Source: Roseateles sp. XES5
Lineage (GTDB): Bacteria; Pseudomonadota; Alphaproteobacteria; Rhizobiales; Rhizobiaceae
DNA: 64,000 nt
NCBI RefSeq assembly: GCF_020535545.1
Contig: NZ_CP084752.1
Coordinates: 372,001-436,000, forward strand
Direction: 5' to 3'
The notes beneath the pieces are model-generated. The model made no database searches and was not told where the DNA came from. It saw only the letters and a program-made list of their open reading frames with translations. Positions 27,367 through 35,700 of the stretch are shown here, one piece after another. The translations under genes were made by a program, and so were the position numbers. Position 1 is the stretch's first letter; each line of letters starts with the position of its first letter.

Positions 27367-28629
27367 TCAGGCGTCGTAGCGCTTGAGAACCAGCGATGCG
27401 TTCGTTCCGCCGAAGCCGAACGAGTTGGACAGCGCCACGTTGATCTCGCGCTTGCGGGCCTTGTGGGGCACCAGGTCGATCGCCGTCTCGACGTCGGGAT
27501 TGTAGAGGTTCAGCGTCGGCGGGGCGATATTGTCACGGATCGCCAGCGCGGTGAAGATTGCCTCGACGGCACCGGCCGCCCCCAGAAGATGGCCGATGGC
27601 CGACTTGGTGGACGACATGGAGATGCGGGACGCCGCATCGCCGACAAGCCGCTCGACGGCGCCAAGCTCGATCGTGTCGGCCATGGTGGAGGTGCCGTGC
27701 GCATTGATGTAGTCGAGTTCGCTCGCCGGAATGCCGGCGCGCTTCAGCGCCATGGTCATGCAGCGGAACGCGCCGTCGCCATCCTCGGAGGGCGCGGTGA
27801 TGTGGAAGGCGTCGCCGGACAGGCCATAGCCGATCACTTCGGCATAGATCTTGGCGCCGCGGGCTTTCGCGTGTTCCAGCTCTTCCAGAACGACGATGCC
27901 GGCGCCCTCGCCCATGACGAAGCCGTCGCGGTCGCGGTCATAGGGACGGGATGCGGCGGTCGGGTCGTCGTTGCGGGCGGTCGACAGCGCCTTGCAGGCG
28001 GCAAAGCCGGCCAGCGAGATGCGGCAGATCGGCGATTCGGCGCCGCCCGCCACCATGACGTCGGCGTCGCCCAGCGCGATCAGGCGGCTCGCGTCGCCGA
28101 TCGCATGCGCGCCGGTCGAGCAGGCCGTGACGACGGAATGGTTGGGGCCGCGCAGCTTGTGCTTGATCGACACCTGGCCCGAGGCGAGGTTGATCAGGCG
28201 GCCGGGAATGAAGAAGGGCGAGATGCGGCGGGGGCCCTTGTCGCGCAGCGTATAGCCGGCCTCGACGATGCCTTCGAGGCCGCCGATGCCCGAGCCGATC
28301 AGCACGCCGGTCGCGATCTGGTCCTCGTTGGTCTTGGGATGCCAGCCGGCATCGGCAAGCGCCATGTCGGCCGCCGCCACCGCATAGATGATGAACGGGT
28401 CGACCTTGCGCTGTTCCTTGGGTTCCATCCACTGGTCGGCATTGTAGGTGCCGTCGGTGCCATCGCCGAGCGGAATGGAGCAGGCGATCTTTGCGGGGAG
28501 ATCCTCGACCTCGAAGGTCGTGACTTTGGCGGCGCCGCTGCGGCCTTCCAGAAGCCGGCTCCAGGTCACTTCGGTGCCACAGCCAAGCGGTGATACCATG
28601 CCGGTACCCGTGATAACGACACGCCTCAT
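27367..28629 (-). CDS. fabF: 3-oxoacyl-ACP synthase II
   Basis: A 420-residue condensing enzyme (KAS II) that elongates acyl-ACP with malonyl-ACP. It starts MRRVVITGTGMVSPLGCGTE. The catalytic triad is intact: Cys in VVTACSTGAHAIGDA, His in NAHGTSTMADTIELGA and His in SAIGHLLGAAGAVEAI. The C-terminus NSFGFGGTNASLVLKRY is standard. It lies 107 bases after acpP, in the order fabD-fabG-acpP-fabF on the minus strand. Confidence 0.96.
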   Translation of the reverse strand: MRRVVITGTGMVSPLGCGTEVTWSRLLEGRSGAAKVTTFEVEDLPAKIACSIPLGDGTDGTYNADQWMEPKEQRKVDPFIIYAVAAADMALADAGWHPKTNEDQIATGVLIGSGIGGLEGIVEAGYTLRDKGPRRISPFFIPGRLINLASGQVSIKHKLRGPNHSVVTACSTGAHAIGDASRLIALGDADVMVAGGAESPICRISLAGFAACKALSTARNDDPTAASRPYDRDRDGFVMGEGAGIVVLEELEHAKARGAKIYAEVIGYGLSGDAFHITAPSEDGDGAFRCMTMALKRAGIPASELDYINAHGTSTMADTIELGAVERLVGDAASRISMSSTKSAIGHLLGAAGAVEAIFTALAIRDNIAPPTLNLYNPDVETAIDLVPHKARKREINVALSNSFGFGGTNASLVLKRYDA

Positions 28630-28736
28630 CGTCCGTGATCCACCCTTTGTATTCTCGTATCCGTTGCCTCGTGACGAGGTGGGCCTCCCGGAGGAGACCG
28701 GGACGGGCCGCCGAAGGCGACCCGTCGGCAGTCAAA

Positions 28737-28973
28737 TCAGGCCTGGGCCTTCTCGATGAACTTGACGGCGTCGCCGACCGTCAGGATCGAGTCGGCAGCG
28801 TCGTCCGGGATCTCGACGCCGAACTCTTCTTCAAACGCCATGACCAGTTCGACGGTGTCGAGCGAGTCCGCGCCAAGATCATCGATGAAGCTTGCGCCTT
28901 CGCTGACCTTTTCGGCGTCAACGCCCAGATGATCAATGACAATTTTCTTTACGCGTTCTGCGATATCGCTCAT
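28737..28973 (-). CDS. acpP: Acyl carrier protein
   Basis: A 78-residue acidic carrier protein. [20 protein letters not shown] starts helix 1, and Ser37 in [20 protein letters not shown] is the phosphopantetheine attachment site. The ATG at 28973 with GAGGAA upstream gives the standard length; a longer start is not supported. A 283-base gap to fabG suggests a separate strong promoter, as expected for such an abundant protein; a possible CTTTGC-N17-TTAATC lies in it, but this is weak. Confidence 0.96.
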   Translation of the reverse strand: MSDIAERVKKIVIDHLGVDAEKVSEGASFIDDLGADSLDTVELVMAFEEEFGVEIPDDAADSILTVGDAVKFIEKAQA

Positions 28974-29256
28974 GTCGGATTCCTCGACCTTTGTTTTTGA
29001 TCGGTGCCTGTCACGGCACCGGACACTCAACACGCCCGATGTGCCTCAAGAACACATCCGGCAATCCCTTCAACCGGCAATGCGGGATCGACGATCCTGT
29101 TGCGTATCGCCCGATCGCTCAGGCTTTTGCCGGTCGACTGCTGGCAGTCATGGCCCGATTAACACGGTTTATGCCTGCCGCAAAGCCTGAAAATGGCCGG
29201 TGCGCCAGCGGTCAACATGCAATTTATGCTGCTTCGCCGGGCGCTTGGGGCCAGGT

Positions 29257-29994
29257 TCAGATCATCGCCATGCCGCCGTTAACGTGCAGCGTCTGGCCCG
29301 TCATGTAGGCGGCTTCCGAGGAAGCGAGGTAAGCGACGGCCGACGCGACTTCCGCGCCGGTGCCCATGCGCTTCATCGGGATCGCTCCCATGATCGCTTC
29401 CTTCTGCTTGTCGTTCAGCTTGCCGGTCATCGCGCTTTCGATGAAGCCGGGGGCGACGCAGTTGACCGTGACGTTGCGGGTCGCGATTTCCTGGGCGAGC
29501 GACTTGGTGAAGCCGATCATGCCGGCCTTGGAGGCGCAGTAGTTCGCCTGGCCCGGATTGCCGGTGACGCCGACGACCGAGGTGATGTTGATGATGCGGC
29601 CGTAGCGGCGGCGCATCATCGGATGGGTCAGCTCGCGCGTCAGGCGGAAGACCGCCGTCAGGTTCACTTCCAGAACCGCGTCCCAGTCCTCGTCGCTCAT
29701 GCGCACGAAGAGGCCGTCCTTGGTGATGCCGGCATTGTTGACGAGGATGTCGACGCCGCCAAGCTCGGCTTCGGCCTTTTCGCCCAGCGCCTTCACTTCG
29801 GCGCGGTCGGAAAGGTTGGCCGGGAAGATGTGCACGCGTTCGCCAAGTTCGCCGGCAAGCGTTTCCAGCTTTTCGACGCGGGTGCCGTGCAGGCCGACAA
29901 TGGCGCCCTGGGCGTGAAGCATGCGGGCGATCTCTTCGCCGATGCCGCCGGATGCGCCGGTAACGAGAGCCTTGCGGCCGGAAAGATCAAACAT
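29257..29994 (-). CDS. fabG: 3-oxoacyl-ACP reductase
   Basis: A 245-residue NADPH-dependent short-chain reductase of fatty-acid elongation. It has the TGASGGIGEEIARML dinucleotide loop, VNNAGITKDGL, the SVVGVTGNPGQANYCASKAG active site (Ser, Tyr, Lys) and the FabG-type C-terminus VNGGMAMI. The start at 29994 has AAGGAA upstream. It follows fabD by 23 bases and is co-transcribed with it. Confidence 0.95.
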   Translation of the reverse strand: MFDLSGRKALVTGASGGIGEEIARMLHAQGAIVGLHGTRVEKLETLAGELGERVHIFPANLSDRAEVKALGEKAEAELGGVDILVNNAGITKDGLFVRMSDEDWDAVLEVNLTAVFRLTRELTHPMMRRRYGRIINITSVVGVTGNPGQANYCASKAGMIGFTKSLAQEIATRNVTVNCVAPGFIESAMTGKLNDKQKEAIMGAIPMKRMGTGAEVASAVAYLASSEAAYMTGQTLHVNGGMAMI

Positions 29995-30017
29995 GGTTCC
30001 GTTCCTTTATAGAGGGA

Positions 30018-30962
30018 TCAGCCGATGAGCGCTGCAAGCGCGCTGTCGATGTCGGCGGGCGTGTTGACGGCAATGCCGGTGACGGACTTGTCGATGCGGC
30101 GCGCAAGGCCGGTCAGCACCTTGCCGGAGCCCACCTCGTAGAGCGTCGTGACATCGTTCTTGCCGAACCATTCCACCGTCTCGCGCCAGCGGACCTGGCC
30201 CGTGACCTGCTCGACGAGCAGGCGCACGATCTCCTGCGGGTCGCTGACCGGCGCGGCGCGTACATTGGCGATGACCGGCACGACGGGGGCCCTGGCCTCG
30301 ACGGCGGCGAGCGCCTCGCGCATGGCGTCGGCGGCGGGCGCCATCAGGGCGGAATGGAAGGGGGCGGAGACGGACAGCATCAGCGCGCGCTTGGCGCCCT
30401 TGTCGGTCGCGAGCCGGGCGGCCACTTCCACCGCCGGCTTGGCGCCGGAGATGACGAGCTGGCCGCCGCCATTGTCGTTGGCGATCTGGCAGGCGCCGCC
30501 GGCGGACGCTTCCGCGCAGATGGCTTCGACATCGGCCTGTTCGAGGCCGATGATGGCGGCCATGGCGCCCTCGCCGACCGGAACGGCCGACTGCATGGCG
30601 TTGCCGCGAATGCGCAGCAGGCGCGCGGTGTCGGCCAGCGAGAAGGTGCCGGCGGCGCAGAGCGCCGAATATTCGCCCAGCGAGTGGCCGGCGACGTAGG
30701 AAACCCGGTCCTTCAGCGACAGGCCGCGCGCTTCCAGCACCCGCATGACGGCGATGGACACGGCCATCAGCGCCGGCTGGGCATTGGCCGTCAGCGTCAG
30801 CGTCTCCTCGGGACCGTCGAACATGATGGCGGAAAGCTTCTGGCCGAGGGCGTCGTCGACTTCCGCGAAAACGGCGCGCGCTTCGGGGAAGGCGTCTGCG
30901 AGTTCCTTGCCCATGCCGACGGCCTGGCTGCCCTGACCGGGGAAGGTGAATGCTACGCTCAT
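30018..30962 (-). CDS. fabD: Malonyl-CoA:ACP transacylase
   Basis: A 314-residue enzyme that loads malonyl units onto ACP. It opens MSVAFTFPGQGSQAVGMGKE (oxyanion-loop Gln), has the nucleophile elbow VAGHSLGEYSALCAAG near residue 93, and the catalytic His lies in SVSAPFHSALMAPAAD. Start ATG at 30962 preceded by GGGAGA. First gene of the fab operon, divergent from the aldo/keto reductase gene with 191 bases between. Confidence 0.95.
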   Translation of the reverse strand: MSVAFTFPGQGSQAVGMGKELADAFPEARAVFAEVDDALGQKLSAIMFDGPEETLTLTANAQPALMAVSIAVMRVLEARGLSLKDRVSYVAGHSLGEYSALCAAGTFSLADTARLLRIRGNAMQSAVPVGEGAMAAIIGLEQADVEAICAEASAGGACQIANDNGGGQLVISGAKPAVEVAARLATDKGAKRALMLSVSAPFHSALMAPAADAMREALAAVEARAPVVPVIANVRAAPVSDPQEIVRLLVEQVTGQVRWRETVEWFGKNDVTTLYEVGSGKVLTGLARRIDKSVTGIAVNTPADIDSALAALIG

Positions 30963-31153
30963 AGGGGTTTCTCCCGTCTCTTGTTTTCCTTTCCATTCAC
31001 ATTCCAGCCGCGCAAGTCAAGGCATTGCGGCCTTCCCGCCCCTTCGAGGGCCGCGCTTTCCAAGGCCTTGCACAGGGAATCGCCCCCGCCGGCTTGCACT
31101 TCGCGGCGACGCGCCTACATTCGCGCCGTTCCCACAACAGGATATTCCCTCCC

Positions 31154-32197
31154 ATGAAATACAATCCGCTCGGCAGGACCGGCATCAGCGTGTCGGAAAT
31201 CTGCCTCGGCACGATGACCTGGGGTTCGCAGAACAGCGAGCAGGACGCGCACGACCAGCTCGACTACGCCTTTTCGCAGGGCGTAAACTTCGTCGACACG
31301 GCCGAACTCTACCCCACCACGCCGCTCTCGCCCGAGACCTATGGCGACACCGAACGCTTCATCGGCACGTGGATGAAAGCGCGCGGCAACCGCGACAAGG
31401 TGGTTCTCGCCACCAAGGTCGCCGGCCCCGGCCGCCCCTATATCCGCGGCGGCGCGCCGCTCAGCCGCGCCAGCATCCTCGCAGCCATCGACGCCAGCCT
31501 CCAGCGCCTTCAGACCGATTACGTCGATCTCTACCAGCTGCACTGGCCGAACCGCGGCCACTACCACTTCCGCAACGCCTGGAGCTACGACCCGTCGAAG
31601 CAGGACCGCGAGAAGGTCGCGGCCGAACTCCTGGAAGCGCTCGAAACCGTCGGCGACCTCGTCAAGGCCGGCAAGGTGCGCGCGCTCGGCCTTTCCAACG
31701 AGACGGCCTGGGGCACGATGCAGATGCTGCGCCATGCCGAGGACAAGGCCCTGCCGCGCGTCGCCTCGATCCAGAACGAGTATAACCTGCTCTACCGGGC
31801 CTATGATCTCGACCTTGCGGAACTCTCGCATCACGAGGAGGTGGGGCTGCTCGCCTATTCGCCGCTCGCCGCCGGCCTTCTCACCGGCAAGTATCTCGAC
31901 GGCGCCCGGCCCGAGGGCTCGCGCGTCACGAAGAACGGCGATCTCGGCGGCCGCTACCAGCCACATCAGGAGCCGGCCGTCCGGGCCTATGTGGAGCTTG
32001 CGCGGGAAAACGGCATCGACCCGGCCCAGATGGCCCTCGCCTTCTGCCTGACCCGGCCCTTCATGGCCTCGGTCATCATCGGCGCGACGTCGATGGAACA
32101 GTTGAAGACGGATATCGCCGCCAAGGACCTGACGCTTTCGGCCGACGTCGCGAACGGCATCCGCCGCATTCACCGGCTCTATCCGGCGCCGATGTAA
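31154..32197 (+). CDS. Aldo/keto reductase, Tas type
   Basis: A 347-residue NADPH-dependent oxidoreductase with a TIM-barrel fold. MKYNPLGRTGISVSEICLGT is the AKR opening, NFVDTAELYPTTPLSPETYG carries the catalytic Asp and Tyr, DYVDLYQLHWPNRGHYHF the His, and KVRALGLSNETAWG the cofactor strand. Length and the GHYHFRNAWSY insertion match E. coli Tas (346 residues), a protein of unclear physiological substrate. ATG at 31154; a longer upstream frame has no support. Divergent from fabD. Confidence 0.88.
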   Translation: MKYNPLGRTGISVSEICLGTMTWGSQNSEQDAHDQLDYAFSQGVNFVDTAELYPTTPLSPETYGDTERFIGTWMKARGNRDKVVLATKVAGPGRPYIRGGAPLSRASILAAIDASLQRLQTDYVDLYQLHWPNRGHYHFRNAWSYDPSKQDREKVAAELLEALETVGDLVKAGKVRALGLSNETAWGTMQMLRHAEDKALPRVASIQNEYNLLYRAYDLDLAELSHHEEVGLLAYSPLAAGLLTGKYLDGARPEGSRVTKNGDLGGRYQPHQEPAVRAYVELARENGIDPAQMALAFCLTRPFMASVIIGATSMEQLKTDIAAKDLTLSADVANGIRRIHRLYPAPM

Positions 32198-32199
32198 AA

Positions 32200-32230
32200 A
32201 GAAAACCGGGCGGCTGTGAAGTCGCCCGGT
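32200..32230 (-). terminator. Hairpin terminator for the purine permease gene
   Basis: Stem ACCGGGCG / CGCCCGGT. On the minus strand it is followed by TTTTCTTTTT, so it should stop transcripts of the permease gene that ends at 32291. A second related hairpin (ACCGGGC...GCCCGGT) lies at 32259-32284, and a short direct repeat CGATAGACGA between them. Confidence 0.6.
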
Positions 32231-32290
32231 CCGATAGACGACCGATAGACGAAGACGAACCGGGCCGCCTTGCGGCCGCCCGGTCGGCCG

Positions 32291-33685
32291 TCAATGGACG
32301 GGCTTGGGTTCCTGCGTTTCCGGCAGCAGCCAGTTGAGCAGCACGGCGCAGAGGCCGCCGGTCGCGACACCCGATTCCAGCACGTCCTTCAGGAAGCGCG
32401 GCATGTGCGAGACGAATTCCGGCACCTGCGAGACGCCGAGGCCGAGCGCCAGCGAGATCGCGATGATCAGCAGCGCGCGGCGGTCGAGCTGGAGGCCGGC
32501 GAGGATGTTGATGCCGGAGGCGGCGACCGCGCCGAACATGACGATGACGGCGCCGCCCAGCACCGGCTCCGGAACGGCCTGGATGATGCCGGCGATCGTC
32601 GGGAACAAGCCGAGCAGCACGAGCACGCCGGCAATATAGACGCCGACATGGCGGCTGGCGACGCCGGTAAGCTGGATGATGCCGTTGTTCTGCGCGAAGA
32701 CCGAGCTCGGGAAGGTGTTGAAGATGCCTGCCAGCAGCGAATTCGCGCCGTTGACCAGCACGCCGCCCTTGACCCGCTCCATCCAGACCGGGCCTTCGAC
32801 GGGCTCGCGGGAGATCTTGCTGGTGGCGGTGATGTCGCCGATGGCTTCGAGCGAGGTCACCAGATAGATCACGACCATGGGCGCAAACAGCGTCCAGGAG
32901 AAATCCAGCCCGAAATGCAGCGGCATCGGCACCTCGAACCAGGCGGCCTGGTGCACGCCGGTGAAATCGAGACGGCCGAGCGAGGCGGCGAGCGCATAGC
33001 CGGCGCCGAGCGCGATGATGATGGCGGCGCTGCGCACCCAGACGACCGGGATGCGGTTGAGCACGATGATCAGGCCCAGCACAGTACCCGAGAGCAGCAG
33101 GTTCTCGCCATTGGCAAAGGTGCCGGACTGCATGGCGCCGAAGCCGCCGCCCATGCTGATGAGGCCGACCTTGATCAGCGTGAGGCCGATCATCAGCACG
33201 ACGATGCCGGTGACGAGCGGGGTGATGAATTTCTTCACGAAGGGCAGGATGCGGGAGAGCCCCATCTCGATGAAGGACCCCGCGATGACGACGCCGAAGA
33301 TGCAGGCCATGACGGCCTCCACGGGCGTGCCCTGCTTGACCATCAGCACGCCGCCGGCGATCAGCGGGCCGACGAAGTTGAAGCTCGTGCCCTGCACGAT
33401 GAGCAGACCCGCGCCGAGCGGACCGAAGCGGCGGCACTGCACGAAGGTGGCGATGCCGGAAATGACCAGCGACATCGAGACGATCATGTTGGTGTCGCGG
33501 GCCGAAACGCCGAGCGCCTGACAGATCAGGAGGCCCGGCGTGACGATCGGCACGATGATGGCGAGCAGATGCTGGATGGCGGCGAGCAGCGCGATCAGCG
33601 GCTTCGGCCGGTCCTCGAGCGCGAAGACCAGTTCGTCGGCGGCCGCCGCTCCCGGCGACACCTCCGGATGGGTATGGGCGTTCAT
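32291..33685 (-). CDS. NCS2 family purine (xanthine/uric acid) permease
   Basis: A 464-residue membrane protein with about 12-14 helices. It starts MNAHTHPEVSPGAAAADELV and carries NCS2 features: LIALLAAIQHLLAIIVPIVT near the start, FVQCRRFGPLGAGLLIVQGT, and the late EGPVWMERVKGGVLVNGANS plus SSVFAQNNGIIQLTGVASRH with the conserved N-x-G-x-I-Q-L-T. These match XanQ/UapA-type xanthine transporters. The exact base is inferred. The ATG at 33685 has a GGAGGG site. No other purine gene adjoins it. Its 330-base upstream region contains a tandem 15-base repeat and the terminator of the next gene. Confidence 0.88.
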   Translation of the reverse strand: MNAHTHPEVSPGAAAADELVFALEDRPKPLIALLAAIQHLLAIIVPIVTPGLLICQALGVSARDTNMIVSMSLVISGIATFVQCRRFGPLGAGLLIVQGTSFNFVGPLIAGGVLMVKQGTPVEAVMACIFGVVIAGSFIEMGLSRILPFVKKFITPLVTGIVVLMIGLTLIKVGLISMGGGFGAMQSGTFANGENLLLSGTVLGLIIVLNRIPVVWVRSAAIIIALGAGYALAASLGRLDFTGVHQAAWFEVPMPLHFGLDFSWTLFAPMVVIYLVTSLEAIGDITATSKISREPVEGPVWMERVKGGVLVNGANSLLAGIFNTFPSSVFAQNNGIIQLTGVASRHVGVYIAGVLVLLGLFPTIAGIIQAVPEPVLGGAVIVMFGAVAASGINILAGLQLDRRALLIIAISLALGLGVSQVPEFVSHMPRFLKDVLESGVATGGLCAVLLNWLLPETQEPKPVH

Positions 33686-33934
33686 GCGCGGCCCTCCATC
33701 CGGCGCTTGAAGGCCCGGTTTTCGATTGAATTGCATGCGTGTGAGCCGCACCGTGCCGAGGCACGTTCGTTGTGGGTCGCCATGGCTTCTCCTCCCGGCG
33801 TGATGGGGTTTTGCCCAAGGGGGTCCGAAGCCTCCACTTCGGGCAGGAGAAGCTAGCCGAGTTTGCCGGCAAGACATTCCCCCCAAATCGTGAAAGAGTT
33901 TCACGCGAGCGCCGGGGTGCGGCCCGTTTCCGCC

Positions 33935-33964
33935 CATGCCTGCGGACAACATGCCTGCGGACAA
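33935..33964. repeat. Tandem 15-base direct repeat
   Basis: CATGCCTGCGGACAA occurs twice with no gap, perfectly. It lies about 250 bases upstream of the purine permease start and beside the terminator of the 34016 gene. Rest of 33686-34015 shows no gene. Confidence 0.7.
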
Positions 33965-33992
33965 AAAGAAACCCGCCGTTTCCGGCGGGTTT
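33963..33992 (-). terminator. Terminator of the small Gly/Thr-rich membrane protein gene
   Basis: Stem AAACCCGCCG / CGGCGGGTTT with a 4-base loop, followed on the minus strand by CTTTTTG; 24 bases after the stop codon at 34016. Confidence 0.8.
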
Positions 33993-34015
33993 CCTCATGC
34001 CCCATGCGGGTGATG

Positions 34016-34393
34016 TTACGGCGTGGTGGTGGTCGCACCGCCACCTTCGGCCGGCTGGCTTTCGAGCGGCTGGGTGCCGCCCGTCGCGCCGCCGGTCGCA
34101 CCGCCCGTTGCACCGCCCGACTGGCCGTCGGTGGCCGTGCCGCCCGCCGGCGCGCTGTCCTGCGTGCCGATGGCGGACGTGTTGGCATTCGGGTCAACGC
34201 CATCACCCGGCGTTCCGCTGCCGACGAAATAGAAGATGCCCACCGCAACGAGGACGGCGAGAATCACGGCCACGGCCCAGCCGCCCGTTCCGCTGCCGCC
34301 ACTGGTCTGGTTGACGACGGTCGGGCCGCGGTCATCCACCGGACGCGTCACGCGATCTTCCGGGGGACGATTGACAAGGTTGGGGTCTTGCAT
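34016..34393 (-). CDS. Single-pass membrane protein with Gly/Ala/Thr-rich tail
   Basis: A 125-residue protein. Residues 1-38 are polar and cytoplasmic (MQDPNLVNRPPEDRVTRPVD), residues about 39-58 form one helix (WAVAVILAVLVAVGIFYFVG), and the remaining 65 residues are low complexity, with three GGAT repeats and a TTTTP end. It looks like a tail-exposed envelope protein of rhizobia with no assigned role. The ATG at 34393 is the first within the coding-quality region; frames reaching 34840 overlap the rpsF leader and were rejected. Confidence 0.7.
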   Translation of the reverse strand: MQDPNLVNRPPEDRVTRPVDDRGPTVVNQTSGGSGTGGWAVAVILAVLVAVGIFYFVGSGTPGDGVDPNANTSAIGTQDSAPAGGTATDGQSGGATGGATGGATGGTQPLESQPAEGGGATTTTP

Positions 34394-34493
34394 GTCGGTC
34401 ACTCCATCTGGTTGGATCGACGGGAAAACGCGACATCTGCCATTTGGTTCCCGCTCCGTTTCGAAACGGGGCAGCCGCTTTGTCGGCACGGGC

Positions 34494-34522
34494 CTTGCTT
34501 TCCCGCGAAAAATCCGTATAAG
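34494..34522 (+). promoter_or_regulatory. Promoter of the rpsF operon
   Basis: CTTGCT, 17-base spacer, TATAAG. This is close to the alphaproteobacterial housekeeping consensus and lies 222 bases before the rpsF ATG, leaving a long untranslated leader. The gap 34394-34743 (350 bases) therefore holds this promoter and the leader, with no gene. Confidence 0.6.
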
Positions 34523-34528
34523 CGCGCT

Positions 34529-34743
34529 GTTCAAAACACCCGGGTCACCGGCTGGTGGCTGAACGGAGGGCCGGCATATCGCAAGATCTGCCGTTTGGGG
34601 CCAAGGGCTCCGGCCTCCCGTGTCTCCGCTCTCGACCGTCTGGATGATACGCTTTTCTTGCTTCGGGCATCTGCCCCTGAGAACTGTCGTTGAGGCTTGG
34701 CGCCGGTTTCGGGTGTAGTTTAACGCAAGAAAGGCAAAGCCAC
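34529..34743 (+). promoter_or_regulatory. Long 5' leader of the rpsF-rpsR operon
   Basis: About 215 bases between the promoter and rpsF, with several short G/C hairpins (for example GGGC-ATCT-GCCC near 34668). S6:S18 binding leaders that control this operon are known in many bacteria. I could not confirm the conserved bulge by eye, so autoregulation is only suggested by leader length and gene order. Confidence 0.35.
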
Positions 34744-35196
34744 ATGGCTCTTTACGAACATGTATTCCTGGCCCGCCAGGACGTGTCCGCCCAGCAGGTC
34801 GACGCTCTCGTCGAACAGTACAAGGGTGTGATCGAAGCACACGGCGGCAAGGTCGGCCGGGTCGAAAACTGGGGCCTCAAGTCCCTGACCTACCGCATCA
34901 AGAAGAACCGCAAGGCGCATTACGCGCTGATGGACATCGACGCTCCGGCCGCCGCCATCCACGAGATGGAACGCCAGATGCGCATCAACGAAGACGTTCT
35001 TCGTTACATGACCATCGCCGTCGAAGCCCACGAAGAAGGCCCGTCTGCCATGATGCAGAAGCGCGACCGCGACGACCGTCCGCGCCGTGATGGCGACGAC
35101 CGCGGCCCGCGCCGCGACTTCGGCGACCGTCCGCGCCGCGACTTCGGCGACCGCCCGCCGCGTGGCGACCGTCCGGCCCGCGAAGACCGCGCGTAA
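34744..35196 (+). CDS. rpsF: 30S ribosomal protein S6
   Basis: A 150-residue protein. [20 protein letters not shown] begins the standard S6 fold, with [20 protein letters not shown] in the middle. S6 pairs with S18 on the small-subunit platform. After residue 110 there is an Arg/Asp-rich tail with two RRDFGDRP copies, longer than the E. coli form but usual in alphaproteobacteria. Strong GAAAGG site before the ATG. First gene of the rpsF-rpsR-DUF2232-rplI group. Confidence 0.96.
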   Translation: MALYEHVFLARQDVSAQQVDALVEQYKGVIEAHGGKVGRVENWGLKSLTYRIKKNRKAHYALMDIDAPAAAIHEMERQMRINEDVLRYMTIAVEAHEEGPSAMMQKRDRDDRPRRDGDDRGPRRDFGDRPRRDFGDRPPRGDRPAREDRA

Positions 35197-35220
35197 TCGA
35201 AGCAGAAGGAGACTAAGACA

Positions 35221-35469
35221 ATGGCTGATACTTCCTCCGCTCCGGCACGCCGTCCGTTCCACCGCCGTCGCAAGACCTGCCCCTTCTCGGGCGCAAACGC
35301 TCCGAAGATCGACTACAAGGACGTCCGTCTTCTGTCGCGTTACATCTCCGAGCGCGGCAAGATCGTTCCGTCCCGCATCACGGCCGTTTCCCAGAAGAAG
35401 CAGCGCGAACTCGCCAAGGCGATCAAGCGCGCCCGCTTCCTCGGCCTGCTGCCCTACGTCGTAGCGTAA
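35221..35469 (+). CDS. rpsR: 30S ribosomal protein S18
   Basis: An 82-residue basic protein: [20 protein letters not shown], then [20 protein letters not shown] and [20 protein letters not shown], all conserved S18 features. A single Cys remains of any zinc-ribbon ligands (CPFSG). It starts 24 bases after rpsF with an AGGAGA site, so they are co-translated in equal amounts. Directly after it, a GC hairpin-rich stretch of 230 bases precedes the next gene. Confidence 0.97.
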   Translation: MADTSSAPARRPFHRRRKTCPFSGANAPKIDYKDVRLLSRYISERGKIVPSRITAVSQKKQRELAKAIKRARFLGLLPYVVA

Positions 35470-35588
35470 GGACGTGACTCTACGGCCTGACTCGACGTCG
35501 GGCCGAGGCACATGACTCCGGGGGAAGACGGTCTTCCGCCTTCCCCTTCTCCCTTCCGCGTTGGGCGCGGATCGGAACCACGGCTCTT

Positions 35589-35625
35589 CGGAGCCAAATC
35601 CACCGGCTCCCCCGGAGCCAAATCC
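35589..35625. repeat. Direct repeat CGGAGCCAAATCC
   Basis: Two perfect 13-base copies at 35589-35601 and 35613-35625, 24 bases apart, in the rpsR to DUF2232 gap. Possibly a duplicated short segment; no function assigned. Confidence 0.6.
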
Positions 35626-35700
35626 CATGTTGGGGATGTCTCCTGAATCAATCTGTCAGGAACCTCCTCTAACTGTCTGACCGGACAGGACAGCGAACCC

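Noticed and set aside
33686..33962. Purine riboswitch before the permease gene
   Set aside because: I could not find the three-way junction core by eye; purine riboswitches are also rare in this group. A covariance search would settle it.
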